From Burkholderia diffusa (lineage in GTDB: Bacteria; Pseudomonadota; Gammaproteobacteria; Burkholderiales; Burkholderiaceae), in contig NZ_CP013362.1 in the NCBI RefSeq assembly GCF_001718315.1, positions 558,001-622,000 of the forward strand: a stretch of 64,000 nucleotides of DNA, written 5' to 3'. The notes beneath the pieces are model-generated. The model searched no databases, was not told where the DNA came from, and saw only the letters and a program-made list of their open reading frames with translations. A program made the translations under genes and the position numbers. This document shows, piece after piece, positions 9,301-18,358 of this stretch. Position 1 is the stretch's first letter, and the number at the start of each line of letters is the position of its first letter.

Positions 9301-10163
9301 ATGCAGCCGCGTCCACGAGCAACGCCGACCGCTACGTGGTGTTCGGCAATCCGGTGGCGCACAGCAAGTCGCCGTTCATCCACGCGCAGTTCGCCGCGCA
9401 GACGGGCGAGGCGATCGTCTACGAGCACCGGCTCGCGCCGGTCGACGGTTTCGAGGCCGCCGTGCGCGCCTTCATTGCCGAAGGCGGCCGCGGCGCGAAC
9501 GTGACGGTGCCGTTCAAGCTCGACGCGCATGCGCTGGCCGACACGCTGTCGCCGCGCGCGGCGGCGGCCGGCGCGGTGAACACGCTGCGCATCGAAGCCG
9601 ACGGCAGCATCTACGGCGACAATACGGACGGCGTCGGCCTCGTGCGCGACATCGAATCGAACCTTGGCGTGTCGCTCGCGGGCGCGCGCATCCTGCTGCT
9701 CGGTGCGGGCGGCGCGGCGCGTGGCGTCGTGCTGCCGATGCTCGAGCGCGCGCCGCTGTCGATCACGATCGTGAACCGCACGGCGAGCAAGGCCGAGGCG
9801 CTCGTCGGCCAGTTTTCGCAGGCGGCGCACGATGCGGGCTGCGTGCTGTCGGGCGGCGGCCCGGATACCGTGCGAGCGGAACCGTACGACGTGATCGTCA
9901 ACGCGACGGCCGGCAGCCTCGACGCGGCGGTGCCGGAGTGCGACGCGGCCGCGTTCGGCGCGCACACGCTCGCATACGACATGATGTACGGCGCGCAGCC
10001 GACCGTGTTCATGCAGCACGCGGCGTCGCTCGGCGCGCGCACGGCCGACGGGCTCGGCATGCTGGTCGAGCAGGCGGCCGAATCGTTCTTCATCTGGCGC
10101 GGCGTGCGGCCGGACGGCGCACCGGTGCTGGCCGCGCTGCGCCAGGCGCTCGCGGCGGCCTGA
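9297..10163 (+). CDS. aroE: Shikimate dehydrogenase
   Basis: AroE reduces 3-dehydroshikimate to shikimate with NADPH. The 288-residue protein shows the shikimate-binding loop [15 protein letters not shown] at 15-29, the catalytic lysine K74 in [15 protein letters not shown] at 107-114 containing the catalytic Asp, and the NADP glycine-rich loop GAGGAARG at 136-143. The ATG at 9297 overlaps the preceding stop (ATGA). The pathway partner aroQ is 6 kb away in the same window. mtgA follows 17 bp downstream. Confidence 0.97.
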   Translation: MNAAASTSNADRYVVFGNPVAHSKSPFIHAQFAAQTGEAIVYEHRLAPVDGFEAAVRAFIAEGGRGANVTVPFKLDAHALADTLSPRAAAAGAVNTLRIEADGSIYGDNTDGVGLVRDIESNLGVSLAGARILLLGAGGAARGVVLPMLERAPLSITIVNRTASKAEALVGQFSQAAHDAGCVLSGGGPDTVRAEPYDVIVNATAGSLDAAVPECDAAAFGAHTLAYDMMYGAQPTVFMQHAASLGARTADGLGMLVEQAAESFFIWRGVRPDGAPVLAALRQALAAA

Positions 10164-10179
10164 GCCCGGAGCGCGGGAG

Positions 10180-10917
10180 GTGGTGGCGGTAAGCAGCACG
10201 CAGCGCACGCGGACGGTCAGCCCGACGCGCTGGATCGTCTATGCCGGCTCCGTGTTCGCGGGCGCGTGGCTCGCGACGCAGCTGTTCTATCTCGCGCAGA
10301 TTGCGCTGTGGTCGTTCATCAATCCAGGTTCGACCGCGTTCATGCGGACCGACGCATGGTGGTTGTCGCGCGACAATCCGCCCGCGCGGATCCAGCACCA
10401 GTGGGTGCCGTACGACCAGATCTCGCGCAATCTGAAGCGCGCGCTGATCGCGTCGGAGGATTCGACCTTCGCGACCAACAACGGCTACGACGTCGACGCG
10501 ATCCTGCAGGCGTGGGAGAAGAACAAGGCGCGCGGACGGATCGTCGCGGGCGGCTCGACGATCACGCAGCAACTCGCGCGCAATCTGTTCCTGTCGCGCG
10601 AGAAGAGCTACATCCGCAAGGGGCAGGAACTCATCATCACGTGGATGCTCGAGACGGTGCTCGACAAGGAGCGGATCTTCGAGATCTACCTGAATTCCGT
10701 CGAATGGGGCCGCGGCGTGTACGGAGCCGAGGCCGCCGCCCGCTATTACTACAGGATTCCCGCGAGCCGGCTCGGCGCGTGGCAGTCGGCGCGTCTCGCG
10801 GTGATGCTGCCGAAGCCGCGCTGGTTCGACGCGCATCGCGGCTCGGCCTATCAGGCGCAACGCGCGGCCGTGATTGCCCGCCGGATGGGCGCCGCCGAAC
10901 TTCCGCAATCGCAATGA
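10180..10917 (+). CDS. mtgA: Monofunctional biosynthetic peptidoglycan transglycosylase
   Basis: MtgA polymerises lipid II into glycan strands at the periplasmic face. The 245-residue protein has one N-terminal membrane anchor (about residues 18-45) and the GT51 domain. The catalytic glutamate is in [10 protein letters not shown], followed by [16 protein letters not shown] and the second-glutamate region [15 protein letters not shown]. There is no transpeptidase domain, as expected for MtgA. The start is uncertain: GTG at 10180 and GTG at 10183 follow a GGGAGG stretch that is closer than usual, and no ATG lies nearby. It is the last gene of the run that begins with mpl. Confidence 0.95.
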   Translation: MVAVSSTQRTRTVSPTRWIVYAGSVFAGAWLATQLFYLAQIALWSFINPGSTAFMRTDAWWLSRDNPPARIQHQWVPYDQISRNLKRALIASEDSTFATNNGYDVDAILQAWEKNKARGRIVAGGSTITQQLARNLFLSREKSYIRKGQELIITWMLETVLDKERIFEIYLNSVEWGRGVYGAEAAARYYYRIPASRLGAWQSARLAVMLPKPRWFDAHRGSAYQAQRAAVIARRMGAAELPQSQ

Positions 10918-11344
10918 GCGGCGCGAGCGCGCCGTCACATTGTCCGTTCCGTCGCCGGCGCGCCATTGGTGCGCTGCAGCGCATTCGTGTCAGCTGCATT
11001 TCGGGACACATCCGTTAGACGAATTCGTCTATTTCGCTTTACCGAGCAATGCCCGCCCGTCGGGGATTTTGTTTGCCGATATGGCACGAAATCCCACGCG
11101 GTTTTAGCGTTTCCGGGTAAACGCGAAAGCAATTGAAAGGCGGCTGAAAAACAATGGTTCGCAAAACGAAGCATTTCTGAAAGGTGTGCGCCGCACCGAG
11201 CGTCGATCAAATATTTCCAAATTTTTCAAAGCCGACCCGCTCACGTATATTGGCCAGCGCCTCGGCTTATCGGCCGCAATCGAGGCGGGGGGCGGCTTAC
11301 CCGGCTGCTCGACATAAGAAACATTCGAGAGAAGGAAAGCAACG
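10918..11344 (+). other. Gene-free region upstream of the S10 peptidase gene
   Basis: No coding region is supported in these 427 bases. The segment is clearly richer in A+T than its neighbours from about 11000. It contains a perfect 16-bp palindrome (11016-11031), a short inverted repeat with arms GCGTTT and AAACGC (11107-11124), and a possible -10 hexamer TATATT at 11246-11251, about 90 bp before the next start codon. It probably holds the peptidase promoter and a regulator site. Confidence 0.5.
11016..11031. promoter_or_regulatory. Perfect 16-bp palindrome, candidate operator
   Basis: TAGACGAATTCGTCTA reads identically on both strands and sits alone in an AT-rich intergenic region about 315 bp before the S10 peptidase start and 100 bp after mtgA. 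It has no T-tract that would make it a convincing terminator. No regulator gene is adjacent, so the binding protein, if there is one, is unknown. Confidence 0.35.
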
Positions 11345-12955
11345 ATGCCAGCGAGCAAAGCGAAGCTGTTGTTGGGGGTTGTGTTCTCTTCGCTGATTCT
11401 GTCGGCCTGCAACGACGACGTGACTTCGTCCTCGGCAGCAGGTACCGACAACTCAGCCGATCCCGCCGCTCAAGTGGACAGGCCGTACAACGATCCCAAC
11501 AGTTATTCGTCGAGCGCGACCGCGTCGCTCGACGCGTCCGCCGCGGTCGAAAAGGCCGCCGTCACCCATCACCAGATCACGCTGAACGGCAAGACGATTC
11601 GCTACACGGCCACCGCCGGCCACCTCGTCGCGCGCAATCCGCAGACGGGCGCGCCCGAAGCATCGTTCTTCTACGTCGCGTACACCGCCGACAATCAGCC
11701 CGCGGCCAAGCGGCCCGTCACGTTCCTGTACAACGGCGGCCCCGGCTCCGCATCGGTGTGGCTGCATCTCGGCTCGTTCGGTCCGAAACGGATCCAGACG
11801 GGCGACCCGAATGCGAACACGTCGACCTTCCCGTTCGTCGACAACGCGGAAAGCCTGCTCGATACGACCGACCTCGTGTTCGTCGATGCGATCGGCACCG
11901 GCTTCTCGGAGGCGATCGCGCCGAACACGAACCAGACGTTCTGGGGTGTCGACCAGGACGGCGGCGCGTTTCGCGACTTCGTGACGCGCTACATCGCCGT
12001 GAACCAGCGCGACGCTTCGCCGAAATACCTGTTCGGCGAGTCGTACGGCACGCCGCGCACCGACGTGCTCGCGAACCTGCTCGAGACGGCCGGCGTGAAG
12101 CTCGACGGCATCGTGCTGCAGTCGTCGATCCTGAACTACAACGCGAACTGCGACATGGCGAGCGACTATGTCGGCAACTCGAACAACGGGGCGAGCCCCG
12201 TGAGCTGCGCGGGCTTCGTGCCGTCGTACGGCACGGTCGGCGCGTACTACCAGCTCGACAACCCGAACCCGACGAGCCTGCCGCAATACGCGGACCAGAT
12301 GCGCCAGTTGACGGCAGGCAGCTACGCGCCCGCCGTGAACGCTTATCTCGCGAGCCACACGCCGCCGACGACGACGCTCGTCACGACGATGGTGAACTCG
12401 ACCGGCGTGAAGCAGGCGCTGTGGAACGCGGACTTCAACGTCGTCCCGACCTTCTTCGACAACAGCTTCCAGGTATCGCTGATTCCGGGCACGCTGATCG
12501 GCCGCTACGACGCGCGCGTGAACGTGCCGTCGTCGAGCCCGCTCGCGGCGGACGGCGACCCGTCGAGCACGTTCATCACGAAGCCGTTCACCGACACGAT
12601 CGGCAGCTACCTGCCGAACGTGCTCAAGTACAGCGCGCAGTCGGCGTATTCGGTCAGCAGCAATGCGATCCAGACCTGGGACTGGACGCACGACGGGCTC
12701 GCGATGCCGGACACGATTCCCGATCTTGCGGCTGCGCTGACGCTGAATCCGTCGCTGAAGGTGCTGTCGCTGAACGGGTATCACGACATCGCGACGCCGT
12801 TCTACCAGACCGAGCTCGATCTCGCGCGACTCGGCTCGCAACCGAACCTGACGATCAAGGACTATCAGGGTGGACACATGGTCTATCTCGACGATACGTC
12901 GCGTCCGCAGGAGAAAGCCGACCTCGTGACCTTCTACAACGCGGCCGCGCACTGA
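11345..12955 (+). CDS. S10-family serine carboxypeptidase-like lipoprotein
   Basis: This 536-residue protein begins with a lipoprotein signal: positively charged start, hydrophobic core, and lipobox LSAC with C22 as the predicted acylated cysteine. It should therefore be anchored on the periplasmic side of a membrane. The mature part is a serine-carboxypeptidase (S10) alpha/beta-hydrolase. It has NGGPGSASVWLHLGSFGP near 125-145, the nucleophile elbow GESYG at 231-235 (S233), D481 in GYHDIATP and H511 in GGHMVYLD, giving a complete Ser-Asp-His triad. Such enzymes remove C-terminal residues, usually at acidic pH. A small EF-hand protein follows 85 bp downstream and may be co-transcribed. Confidence 0.92.
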   Translation: MPASKAKLLLGVVFSSLILSACNDDVTSSSAAGTDNSADPAAQVDRPYNDPNSYSSSATASLDASAAVEKAAVTHHQITLNGKTIRYTATAGHLVARNPQTGAPEASFFYVAYTADNQPAAKRPVTFLYNGGPGSASVWLHLGSFGPKRIQTGDPNANTSTFPFVDNAESLLDTTDLVFVDAIGTGFSEAIAPNTNQTFWGVDQDGGAFRDFVTRYIAVNQRDASPKYLFGESYGTPRTDVLANLLETAGVKLDGIVLQSSILNYNANCDMASDYVGNSNNGASPVSCAGFVPSYGTVGAYYQLDNPNPTSLPQYADQMRQLTAGSYAPAVNAYLASHTPPTTTLVTTMVNSTGVKQALWNADFNVVPTFFDNSFQVSLIPGTLIGRYDARVNVPSSSPLAADGDPSSTFITKPFTDTIGSYLPNVLKYSAQSAYSVSSNAIQTWDWTHDGLAMPDTIPDLAAALTLNPSLKVLSLNGYHDIATPFYQTELDLARLGSQPNLTIKDYQGGHMVYLDDTSRPQEKADLVTFYNAAAH

Positions 12956-13039
12956 TGCGATGTGCGGGCCTGGCGACGCGCGCCCGTGGCGGCGCCGTTC
13001 GCCGGCCGTCGACGACCTCATTCCAGACTGGAGCCTGAC

Positions 13040-13444
13040 ATGAAGAAACGTTTCATCGTCGTTGCCGCGGCGCTCGCATGCGCCGGCGTTGCAGCATCCG
13101 CATCGGTATCCGCGTTCGCGCAGGCGAGCGACACCGCCGCCCCGGCGCGCGCGCGCCAGGCGCAGCTCGGCGATCCATACGTGCCGCCGGCCGCGCGCAA
13201 GCCGACCGCCGGCACGCAGACGACGGGCGCCGCGCTGCACGCGCAGGTGGTGCGCAAGCTCGCGCGGCAGTTCGGCGCGGCCGATACGCAGAACACCGGT
13301 TCGATCACCGAAGCACAGGCGCGCGCGGCCGGCCTCGGCTATGTCGCGAATCACTTCCGGCAGATCGATGCGAGCGGTAGCGGTCGCGTGTCGTTCTCCG
13401 ACGTGCAGCGCTACATGCAGGCGCGCAGCACGAACCAGCAGTAA
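13040..13444 (+). CDS. Small exported EF-hand calcium-binding protein
   Basis: The 134-residue product has a Sec signal peptide (charged MKKR, hydrophobic stretch to about 24, likely cleavage after AFA near 27). Two EF-hand-like loops follow: loop 1 at 82-93 (DTQNTGSITEAQ), where the last position is Gln instead of Glu, and loop 2 at 110-121 (DASGSGRVSFSD), which is closer to consensus. The region between the signal and the loops is low-complexity. It probably binds calcium in the periplasm. The family is common in Burkholderia but its role is not known. It lies 85 bp after the S10 peptidase gene. Confidence 0.85.
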   Translation: MKKRFIVVAAALACAGVAASASVSAFAQASDTAAPARARQAQLGDPYVPPAARKPTAGTQTTGAALHAQVVRKLARQFGAADTQNTGSITEAQARAAGLGYVANHFRQIDASGSGRVSFSDVQRYMQARSTNQQ

Positions 13445-13792
13445 GCGCGGCACGCATGCCTAACGGGGGCGGAACCCGCGACGCGTCGGGTTCCGCCCCC
13501 GTGCGCATGGCGCGGCCGTTTCGCGACGACCGCCGAAGCCTTTTGCCAGTTTTCTCATTATCTGGACAACGCATTCAAATATTGGAGACGAGTGCGTGCG
13601 CTCCTACAATCCGAAGCACATCGACAGCTTCGGACCCACGCATCGCGCGGCGCCCGACGCATACGGAGACACATTCCATGAAGTTCGCCGGGCGCTTTCC
13701 TCGGTGCATCGACCGCCGCGTTGCCGCGACGCCCGACCTCGTTCCGGCGTCGCAACAGCGGCTTCACCGATTCCGTTGAAGAAGCCCGTTCC
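13445..13792 (+). other. Gene-free region between the EF-hand gene and the sugar operon
   Basis: No gene is supported in these 348 bases. The left part holds the strong hairpin at 13463-13502. The middle (about 13545-13600) has a short AT-richer patch around TTTTCTCATTATC and CAAATATTGG that could contain the promoter of the IclR-led operon. I could not identify a clear IclR operator. Confidence 0.4.
13463..13502 (+). terminator. Long GC-rich hairpin after the EF-hand gene
   Basis: A perfect 15-bp stem (ACGGGGGCGGAACCC at 13463-13477 pairing with 13488-13502) encloses a 10-base loop, starting 18 bases after the stop codon. It is not followed by a T-tract. It could stop transcription with help, protect the 3' end, or act in both directions. 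The position supports a 3'-end role. Confidence 0.55.
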
Positions 13793-14692
13793 ATGACCAA
13801 GATGCCCGATTCCCTTGCTCTCGACGCCCGGCGCGCGACGCCGGACGATGCGCCGCTTACCGACACCATCGGCGCGACCAGCACGCCGCTCGACCTCGCC
13901 GCGCAGCAGGCCGGCACGCAAACGCTGTTGCGCGGTCTCGCGATCCTCGAAGCGATCGCGAACGGCGCGCGCGACATGCGTGCGATCGGCGCCGCGCTCG
14001 GCACGACGCGCAGCACGACGCACCGTCTCGTCAGCAGCCTCGTGCAGGCGCGCTACCTGCGCCAGGTGCAAGGCGGCTACCTGCTTGGCCCGAAGCTGAT
14101 CGAGCTCGGCACGATCGCGCTCGAACAGATGCCGCTCACGGCGGTCGCACGGCCGCACCTCGAGGCGCTCGCCGAAGCGACGCTCGACACGATCCACCTC
14201 GGCGTGCGCGACGGCGACGACGTGCTGTACATCGACAAGATTCCCGGCACGCGCGGTCTCGAGATGCGCTCGCGTGTCGGCCACCGGATGCCGCTCGCAT
14301 CGACCGGCATCGGCAAGGCGATGATGCTCGACCTCGATCCGGACCTGTGGCGCTCGCTGTTCGAAGCTGCGCGGCGCGCGCTGGCCGGCGTCAACTTCAA
14401 GCCGGACAACCGGCCCGAGACGAGCGCGTTCCTGCAGCGCATGGCGCATTACGCGGCCGGCGGCTACACGTTCGACCTCGAGGAGAACGAGGCGTCGATC
14501 CGTTGCGTGGCCGCGCCGATCCGCGACGCGTCGGGCGCAATCGTCGCGGCCGTATCGGTCGCGAGCACGATTCCGTACATGCCGCACGACCGGATGGACG
14601 AACTGATTCCGCTCGTGCAGCGCGAAGCGCGAGCCATTTCCGCGGAACTGGGCTGGAGCCCGCCGCAGGGTACCCGCAGGATCAAACGATGA
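13793..14692 (+). CDS. IclR-family transcriptional regulator of the sugar operon
   Basis: This 299-residue regulator has an N-terminal winged helix (about 40-105, with TLLRGLAILEAIANG and LGTTRSTTHRLVSSL as the recognition region) and a C-terminal IclR effector domain (about 120-290). The start ATG at 13793 gives about 35 residues of variable leader before the helix-turn-helix. It is the first gene of the cluster, and its stop overlaps the dgoK start as ATGA, so regulator and kinase are made from one message. By context the effector should be a galactonate-type intermediate such as 2-keto-3-deoxygalactonate, but the sequence does not show this. Confidence 0.9.
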   Translation: MTKMPDSLALDARRATPDDAPLTDTIGATSTPLDLAAQQAGTQTLLRGLAILEAIANGARDMRAIGAALGTTRSTTHRLVSSLVQARYLRQVQGGYLLGPKLIELGTIALEQMPLTAVARPHLEALAEATLDTIHLGVRDGDDVLYIDKIPGTRGLEMRSRVGHRMPLASTGIGKAMMLDLDPDLWRSLFEAARRALAGVNFKPDNRPETSAFLQRMAHYAAGGYTFDLEENEASIRCVAAPIRDASGAIVAAVSVASTIPYMPHDRMDELIPLVQREARAISAELGWSPPQGTRRIKR

Positions 14693-15714
14693 CCAATTCG
14701 ACCCGGATCGTTCCGGACGCCAACTCCGCCAACCCGTCGCTGATCGCGCTCGACTGGGGTACGACGTCGCTGCGCGCGTATCTGTTCGACGCGCACGGCG
14801 CGCTGCTCGACACGCGCAGCCGTGCCGCGGGCGTGATGCATGTGCCGGCCGGCGGCGCGCGCGCCTTCGACGTCGTGTTCGAGGAAGCGTGCGGCGACTG
14901 GCTCGACCGCGCGCCTGGCGTGCCGGTACTGGCGGCCGGGATGGTCGGCAGCGCGCAGGGCTGGCGCGAGGCGCCGTACGTCGAGGTGCCGGCCGGCGCC
15001 GACGCACTCGTCGCGGGGCTCGTCACGGTGACGACGGCGCGCGGCACGACGGTGTCGATCGTGCCGGGCGTGATCGCGACGGGCGAATTGCCCGACGTGA
15101 TGCGCGGCGAGGAAACGCAGATATTCGGCGCACTCGCGAACGATCCCATGCTTGATGCAGATCGTTCAGGGGTACTGATCGGCTTGCCGGGCACGCATGC
15201 GAAGTGGGCATGGGTGAAGGACGGGCTCATCGAGCGCTTCCAGACCTTCATGACCGGCGAGTTGTTCGCTGCGCTGCGTGATCACACGATCCTCGGCCGC
15301 ACGATGCGCACGAGCGCCACGCCCGACCGCGCGGCATTCGTGCGCGGCGTCGCGGTGGCCCGCGGCGCGCAGCGCGCGGGCCTGCTCGCGACGATCTTCA
15401 GCACGCGCACGCTCGGCCTGACCGACCGGCTCGCGCCCGATGCGCAGGGCGATTACCTGTCCGGGCTGCTGATCGGCCATGAGCTGAACGCGCTCGACGC
15501 GATGCTCGCGGAGCGCGGTGTCGCGCTCGCGAACCAGCCGCTGCTGCTGATCGGCGACGACGGATTGTGCGCACGCTATGTCGACGCGTTGAACGTATTC
15601 GGCTGCACGCATGCGCGCGTCGTCGCACAGGCGACCGAGCGCGGCTTGTGGTGGATCGCGTCGCGCGCCGGGCTCGTGCGTGCGGACGGCGAGCCCGTCT
15701 GCGCCGACCAATGA
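14689..15714 (+). CDS. dgoK: 2-dehydro-3-deoxygalactonokinase
   Basis: DgoK phosphorylates 2-keto-3-deoxy-D-galactonate at C6 with ATP, the fourth step of oxidative galactose breakdown (DeLey-Doudoroff route). The 341-residue protein begins its ASKHA-fold phosphate-1 loop with LIALDWGTTSLRAYLFD near residue 18. It also carries the family blocks VLAAGMVGSAQGWREAPY, MRGEETQIFGAL and GLPGTHAKWAWVKDG. It starts within the stop codon of the IclR gene and is followed 22 bp later by dgoA. Confidence 0.94.
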   Translation: MTNSTRIVPDANSANPSLIALDWGTTSLRAYLFDAHGALLDTRSRAAGVMHVPAGGARAFDVVFEEACGDWLDRAPGVPVLAAGMVGSAQGWREAPYVEVPAGADALVAGLVTVTTARGTTVSIVPGVIATGELPDVMRGEETQIFGALANDPMLDADRSGVLIGLPGTHAKWAWVKDGLIERFQTFMTGELFAALRDHTILGRTMRTSATPDRAAFVRGVAVARGAQRAGLLATIFSTRTLGLTDRLAPDAQGDYLSGLLIGHELNALDAMLAERGVALANQPLLLIGDDGLCARYVDALNVFGCTHARVVAQATERGLWWIASRAGLVRADGEPVCADQ

Positions 15715-15736
15715 ACAGATTGAAGAGGAACCACGG

Positions 15737-16414
15737 ATGTCGTCCGACCTTACGTTGCCCGCACCGTACACGCCGCACGCCGCGCTGATGCGCGCGTTCG
15801 ACGCGTGTCCGCTGATCGCGATCATGCGCGGCATCACGCCTGACGAAGCAGCCGAGCACGGCCTCGCATTGCACGAAGCGGGCTTCCGGATCGTCGAGGT
15901 GCCGCTCAACTCGCCCGACCCGTTCGCCAGCATCGCGGCGCTGCGCCGCGCGTTGCCCGACGACATGATCGTCGGCGCCGGCACCGTGCTGCGCGCCGAA
16001 TTCGTCGACCGCGTGCGCGACGCCGGCGGCACGCTGATCGTGATGCCGCACAGCGACGCGACCGTGATCCGCCGCGCGCGCGAGTGCGGGCTGGCCAGCG
16101 CGCCGGGCGTCGCGACGCCAACCGAGGCGTTCGCCGCGCTCGCGAACGGCGCCGACGTGCTGAAGATGTTCCCGGCCGAGCAACTTGGCGTGTCCGTCGT
16201 GAAGGCATGGCGCGCGGTGATCGACCGCGCGGTGCCGCTGATTCCGGTCGGCGGAATTTCCCCGGACAACATGCAGCCGTTCCTCGCGGCCGGAGCCAAC
16301 GGGTTCGGGCTCGGGTCGGCGCTGTATCGCCCCGGCCAGTCGGCGGACGCGACCGCCGCGAACGCGCGCGCGTTCCAGGCCGGCTTGCGCGTCGCGCGCG
16401 GTGGAGCCGCATGA
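15737..16414 (+). CDS. dgoA: 2-dehydro-3-deoxy-6-phosphogalactonate aldolase
   Basis: DgoA cleaves 2-keto-3-deoxy-6-phosphogalactonate to pyruvate and glyceraldehyde 3-phosphate. The 225-residue class I aldolase shows PLIAIMRGITPDEA at 25-38, the E54 region RIVEVPLNSP, GAGTVL at 80-85 and the Schiff-base lysine K143 in LKMFPAEQLG. The substitution pattern (IMRGI, LNSP) is that of DgoA and not of the KDPG aldolase Eda encoded at 55347. A GAGGA ribosome-binding site precedes the ATG. Its stop overlaps the next gene's start (ATGA). Confidence 0.94.
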   Translation: MSSDLTLPAPYTPHAALMRAFDACPLIAIMRGITPDEAAEHGLALHEAGFRIVEVPLNSPDPFASIAALRRALPDDMIVGAGTVLRAEFVDRVRDAGGTLIVMPHSDATVIRRARECGLASAPGVATPTEAFAALANGADVLKMFPAEQLGVSVVKAWRAVIDRAVPLIPVGGISPDNMQPFLAAGANGFGLGSALYRPGQSADATAANARAFQAGLRVARGGAA

Positions 16415-17193
16415 TGGGCCGCCTCGCGGGCAAGGTCGCGATGGTGACGGGTGCGGGCCGTGGCATCGGCGCCGCGATCGCGCGTGCGTTCGTGCGCGAA
16501 GGCGCGGCAGTTGCGCTCGTCGATCTCGACTTTCCGCAGGCGCGGCACACGGCCGCCGCGATTGCACACGAATACGACGGCGCGCGCGCGTTGCCGCTGC
16601 AGGCGGATGTCGCACGGCAGGAGTCGGTGCGCGACGCGCTTGCGCAGACCGAAGCCGCATTCGGCCCGCTCGACGTGCTCGTGAACAACGCGGGCATCAA
16701 CGTGTTCGCCGATCCGCTGACGATGACCGACGATGACTGGCGGCGCTGCTTCGCGGTCGATCTCGACGGCGTGTGGCACGGCTGCCGCGCGGCGCTGCCG
16801 GGGATGGTCGAACGCGGTCGCGGCAGCATCGTGAACATCGCATCGACGCATGCGTTCCGGATCATCCCGGGCTGCTTTCCGTATCCGGTCGCGAAGCACG
16901 GCGTGCTGGGCCTCACGCGTGCGCTCGGCATCGAATACGCGGCGCGCAACGTGCGCGTGAACGCGATCGCGCCCGGCTATATCGAGACCCAGCTCACGCG
17001 CGACTGGTGGGACGCGCAGGCCGACCCGGCCGCGGCGCGCGCCGAGACGCTCGCGCTGCAGCCGATGAAGCGGATCGGCAAGCCGGAGGAAGTCGCGATG
17101 ACGGCCGTGTTCCTGGCCTCCGACGAGGCGCCGTTCATCAATGCCGCGTGCATCACCGTCGACGGCGGGCGCGCGGCGCTGTACCACGACTGA
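16411..17193 (+). CDS. Short-chain dehydrogenase/reductase, first of two in the sugar operon
   Basis: This 260-residue classical SDR has the dinucleotide loop TGAGRGIG at 13-20, NNAG at 92-95, and catalytic S145, Y158 and K162 (YPVAK). The acidic VDLD around 37-40 suggests NAD preference. Coupling to dgoA by an ATGA overlap implies a role in the same sugar route, as a sugar 1-dehydrogenase or an epimer-specific dehydrogenase. The sequence alone does not give the substrate. ATG codons at 16411 and 16414 are both usable. Confidence 0.85.
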   Translation: MMGRLAGKVAMVTGAGRGIGAAIARAFVREGAAVALVDLDFPQARHTAAAIAHEYDGARALPLQADVARQESVRDALAQTEAAFGPLDVLVNNAGINVFADPLTMTDDDWRRCFAVDLDGVWHGCRAALPGMVERGRGSIVNIASTHAFRIIPGCFPYPVAKHGVLGLTRALGIEYAARNVRVNAIAPGYIETQLTRDWWDAQADPAAARAETLALQPMKRIGKPEEVAMTAVFLASDEAPFINAACITVDGGRAALYHD

Positions 17194-17295
17194 CGCAACG
17201 ATTCGAAAGACCGCACGTGCGACGGCCGCGCGCACGCTGCGTCGAAACCAACAAGCGGCTGCATTCCGTTCGATGAAGACAAGGAGACACTGGAG

Positions 17296-18291
17296 ATGAA
17301 ACGCAGAACCTTCGTTACGCTGGCCGCAGCGGCGGCAGTGGTGATCGGCAGCCCGGTCGCGCACGCGGCCGACCCGGTCAAGATCGGCTTCCTGGTGAAG
17401 CAGCCGGAAGAGCCGTGGTTCCAGGACGAATGGAAGTTCGCCGAGATCGCGGCGAAGAACAAGGGCTTCACGCTCGTGAAGATCGGCGCGCCGTCGGGCG
17501 AGAAGGTGATGAGCGCGATCGACAACCTGTCCGCGCAGAAGGCGCAGGGCTTCATCATCTGCACGCCCGACGTGAAGCTCGGGCCGGGCATCGTCGCGAA
17601 GGCGAAGTCGCACAACCTGAAGATGATGACGGTCGACGATCGCCTCGTCGACGGCGCGGGCAAGCCGATCGAGGCGGTGCCGCACATGGGCATCTCCGCG
17701 TACAACATCGGCAAGCAGGTCGGCGACGGCATCGCGGCCGAGATCAAGAAGCGCGGCTGGGACATGAAGGACGTCGGCGCGATCGACATCACCTACGAGC
17801 AACTGCCGACCGCGCATGACCGCACGAGCGGCGCGACCGACGCGCTGGTGGCAGCCGGCTTCCCGAAGGCGAACGTGATCGCGGCGCCGCAGGCGAAGAC
17901 CGACACCGAGAACGCGTTCAATGCGGCGAACATCGCGCTCACCAAGAACCCGCAGTTCAAGCACTGGGTCGCGTACGGCCTGAACGACGAGGCCGTGCTT
18001 GGCGCGGTGCGCGCGGCGGAAGGACGCGGCTTCAAGGCGGACAACATGATCGGCATCGGCATCGGCGGCTCCGATTCGGCGCTCAACGAATTCAAGAAGC
18101 CGCAGCCGACGGGCTTCTACGGCACCGTGATCATCAGCCCGAAGCGCCACGGCGAGGAAACCTCGGATCTGATGTACGCATGGATCACGCAGGGCAAGGC
18201 ACCGCCGGCGCTGACGCTGACGACCGGCATGCTCGCGACGCGTGACAACGTGTCGAAGGTGCGCGAGGAGATGGGGCTCGCATCGAAGTAA
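17296..18291 (+). CDS. araF: Periplasmic sugar-binding protein of an arabinose-type ABC importer
   Basis: The 331-residue protein has a Sec signal peptide (MKRRTF, hydrophobic segment to about 22, likely cleavage after AHA near 24). The mature protein is a type I periplasmic binding protein of the AraF type, opening with [20 protein letters not shown] and containing [28 protein letters not shown]. AraF homologues bind L-arabinose and often D-galactose as well. The neighbouring dgoK and dgoA argue that galactose is at least one substrate here. It begins an araFGH set with the usual order binding protein, ATPase, permease. Confidence 0.9.
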   Translation: MKRRTFVTLAAAAAVVIGSPVAHAADPVKIGFLVKQPEEPWFQDEWKFAEIAAKNKGFTLVKIGAPSGEKVMSAIDNLSAQKAQGFIICTPDVKLGPGIVAKAKSHNLKMMTVDDRLVDGAGKPIEAVPHMGISAYNIGKQVGDGIAAEIKKRGWDMKDVGAIDITYEQLPTAHDRTSGATDALVAAGFPKANVIAAPQAKTDTENAFNAANIALTKNPQFKHWVAYGLNDEAVLGAVRAAEGRGFKADNMIGIGIGGSDSALNEFKKPQPTGFYGTVIISPKRHGEETSDLMYAWITQGKAPPALTLTTGMLATRDNVSKVREEMGLASK

Positions 18292-18358
18292 GCGGCCCGC
18301 CGGCTGCCGCGGCGATGCGGCGGCCGGCGATCGATGGAATTGCAAGTGGGGAGACGAC

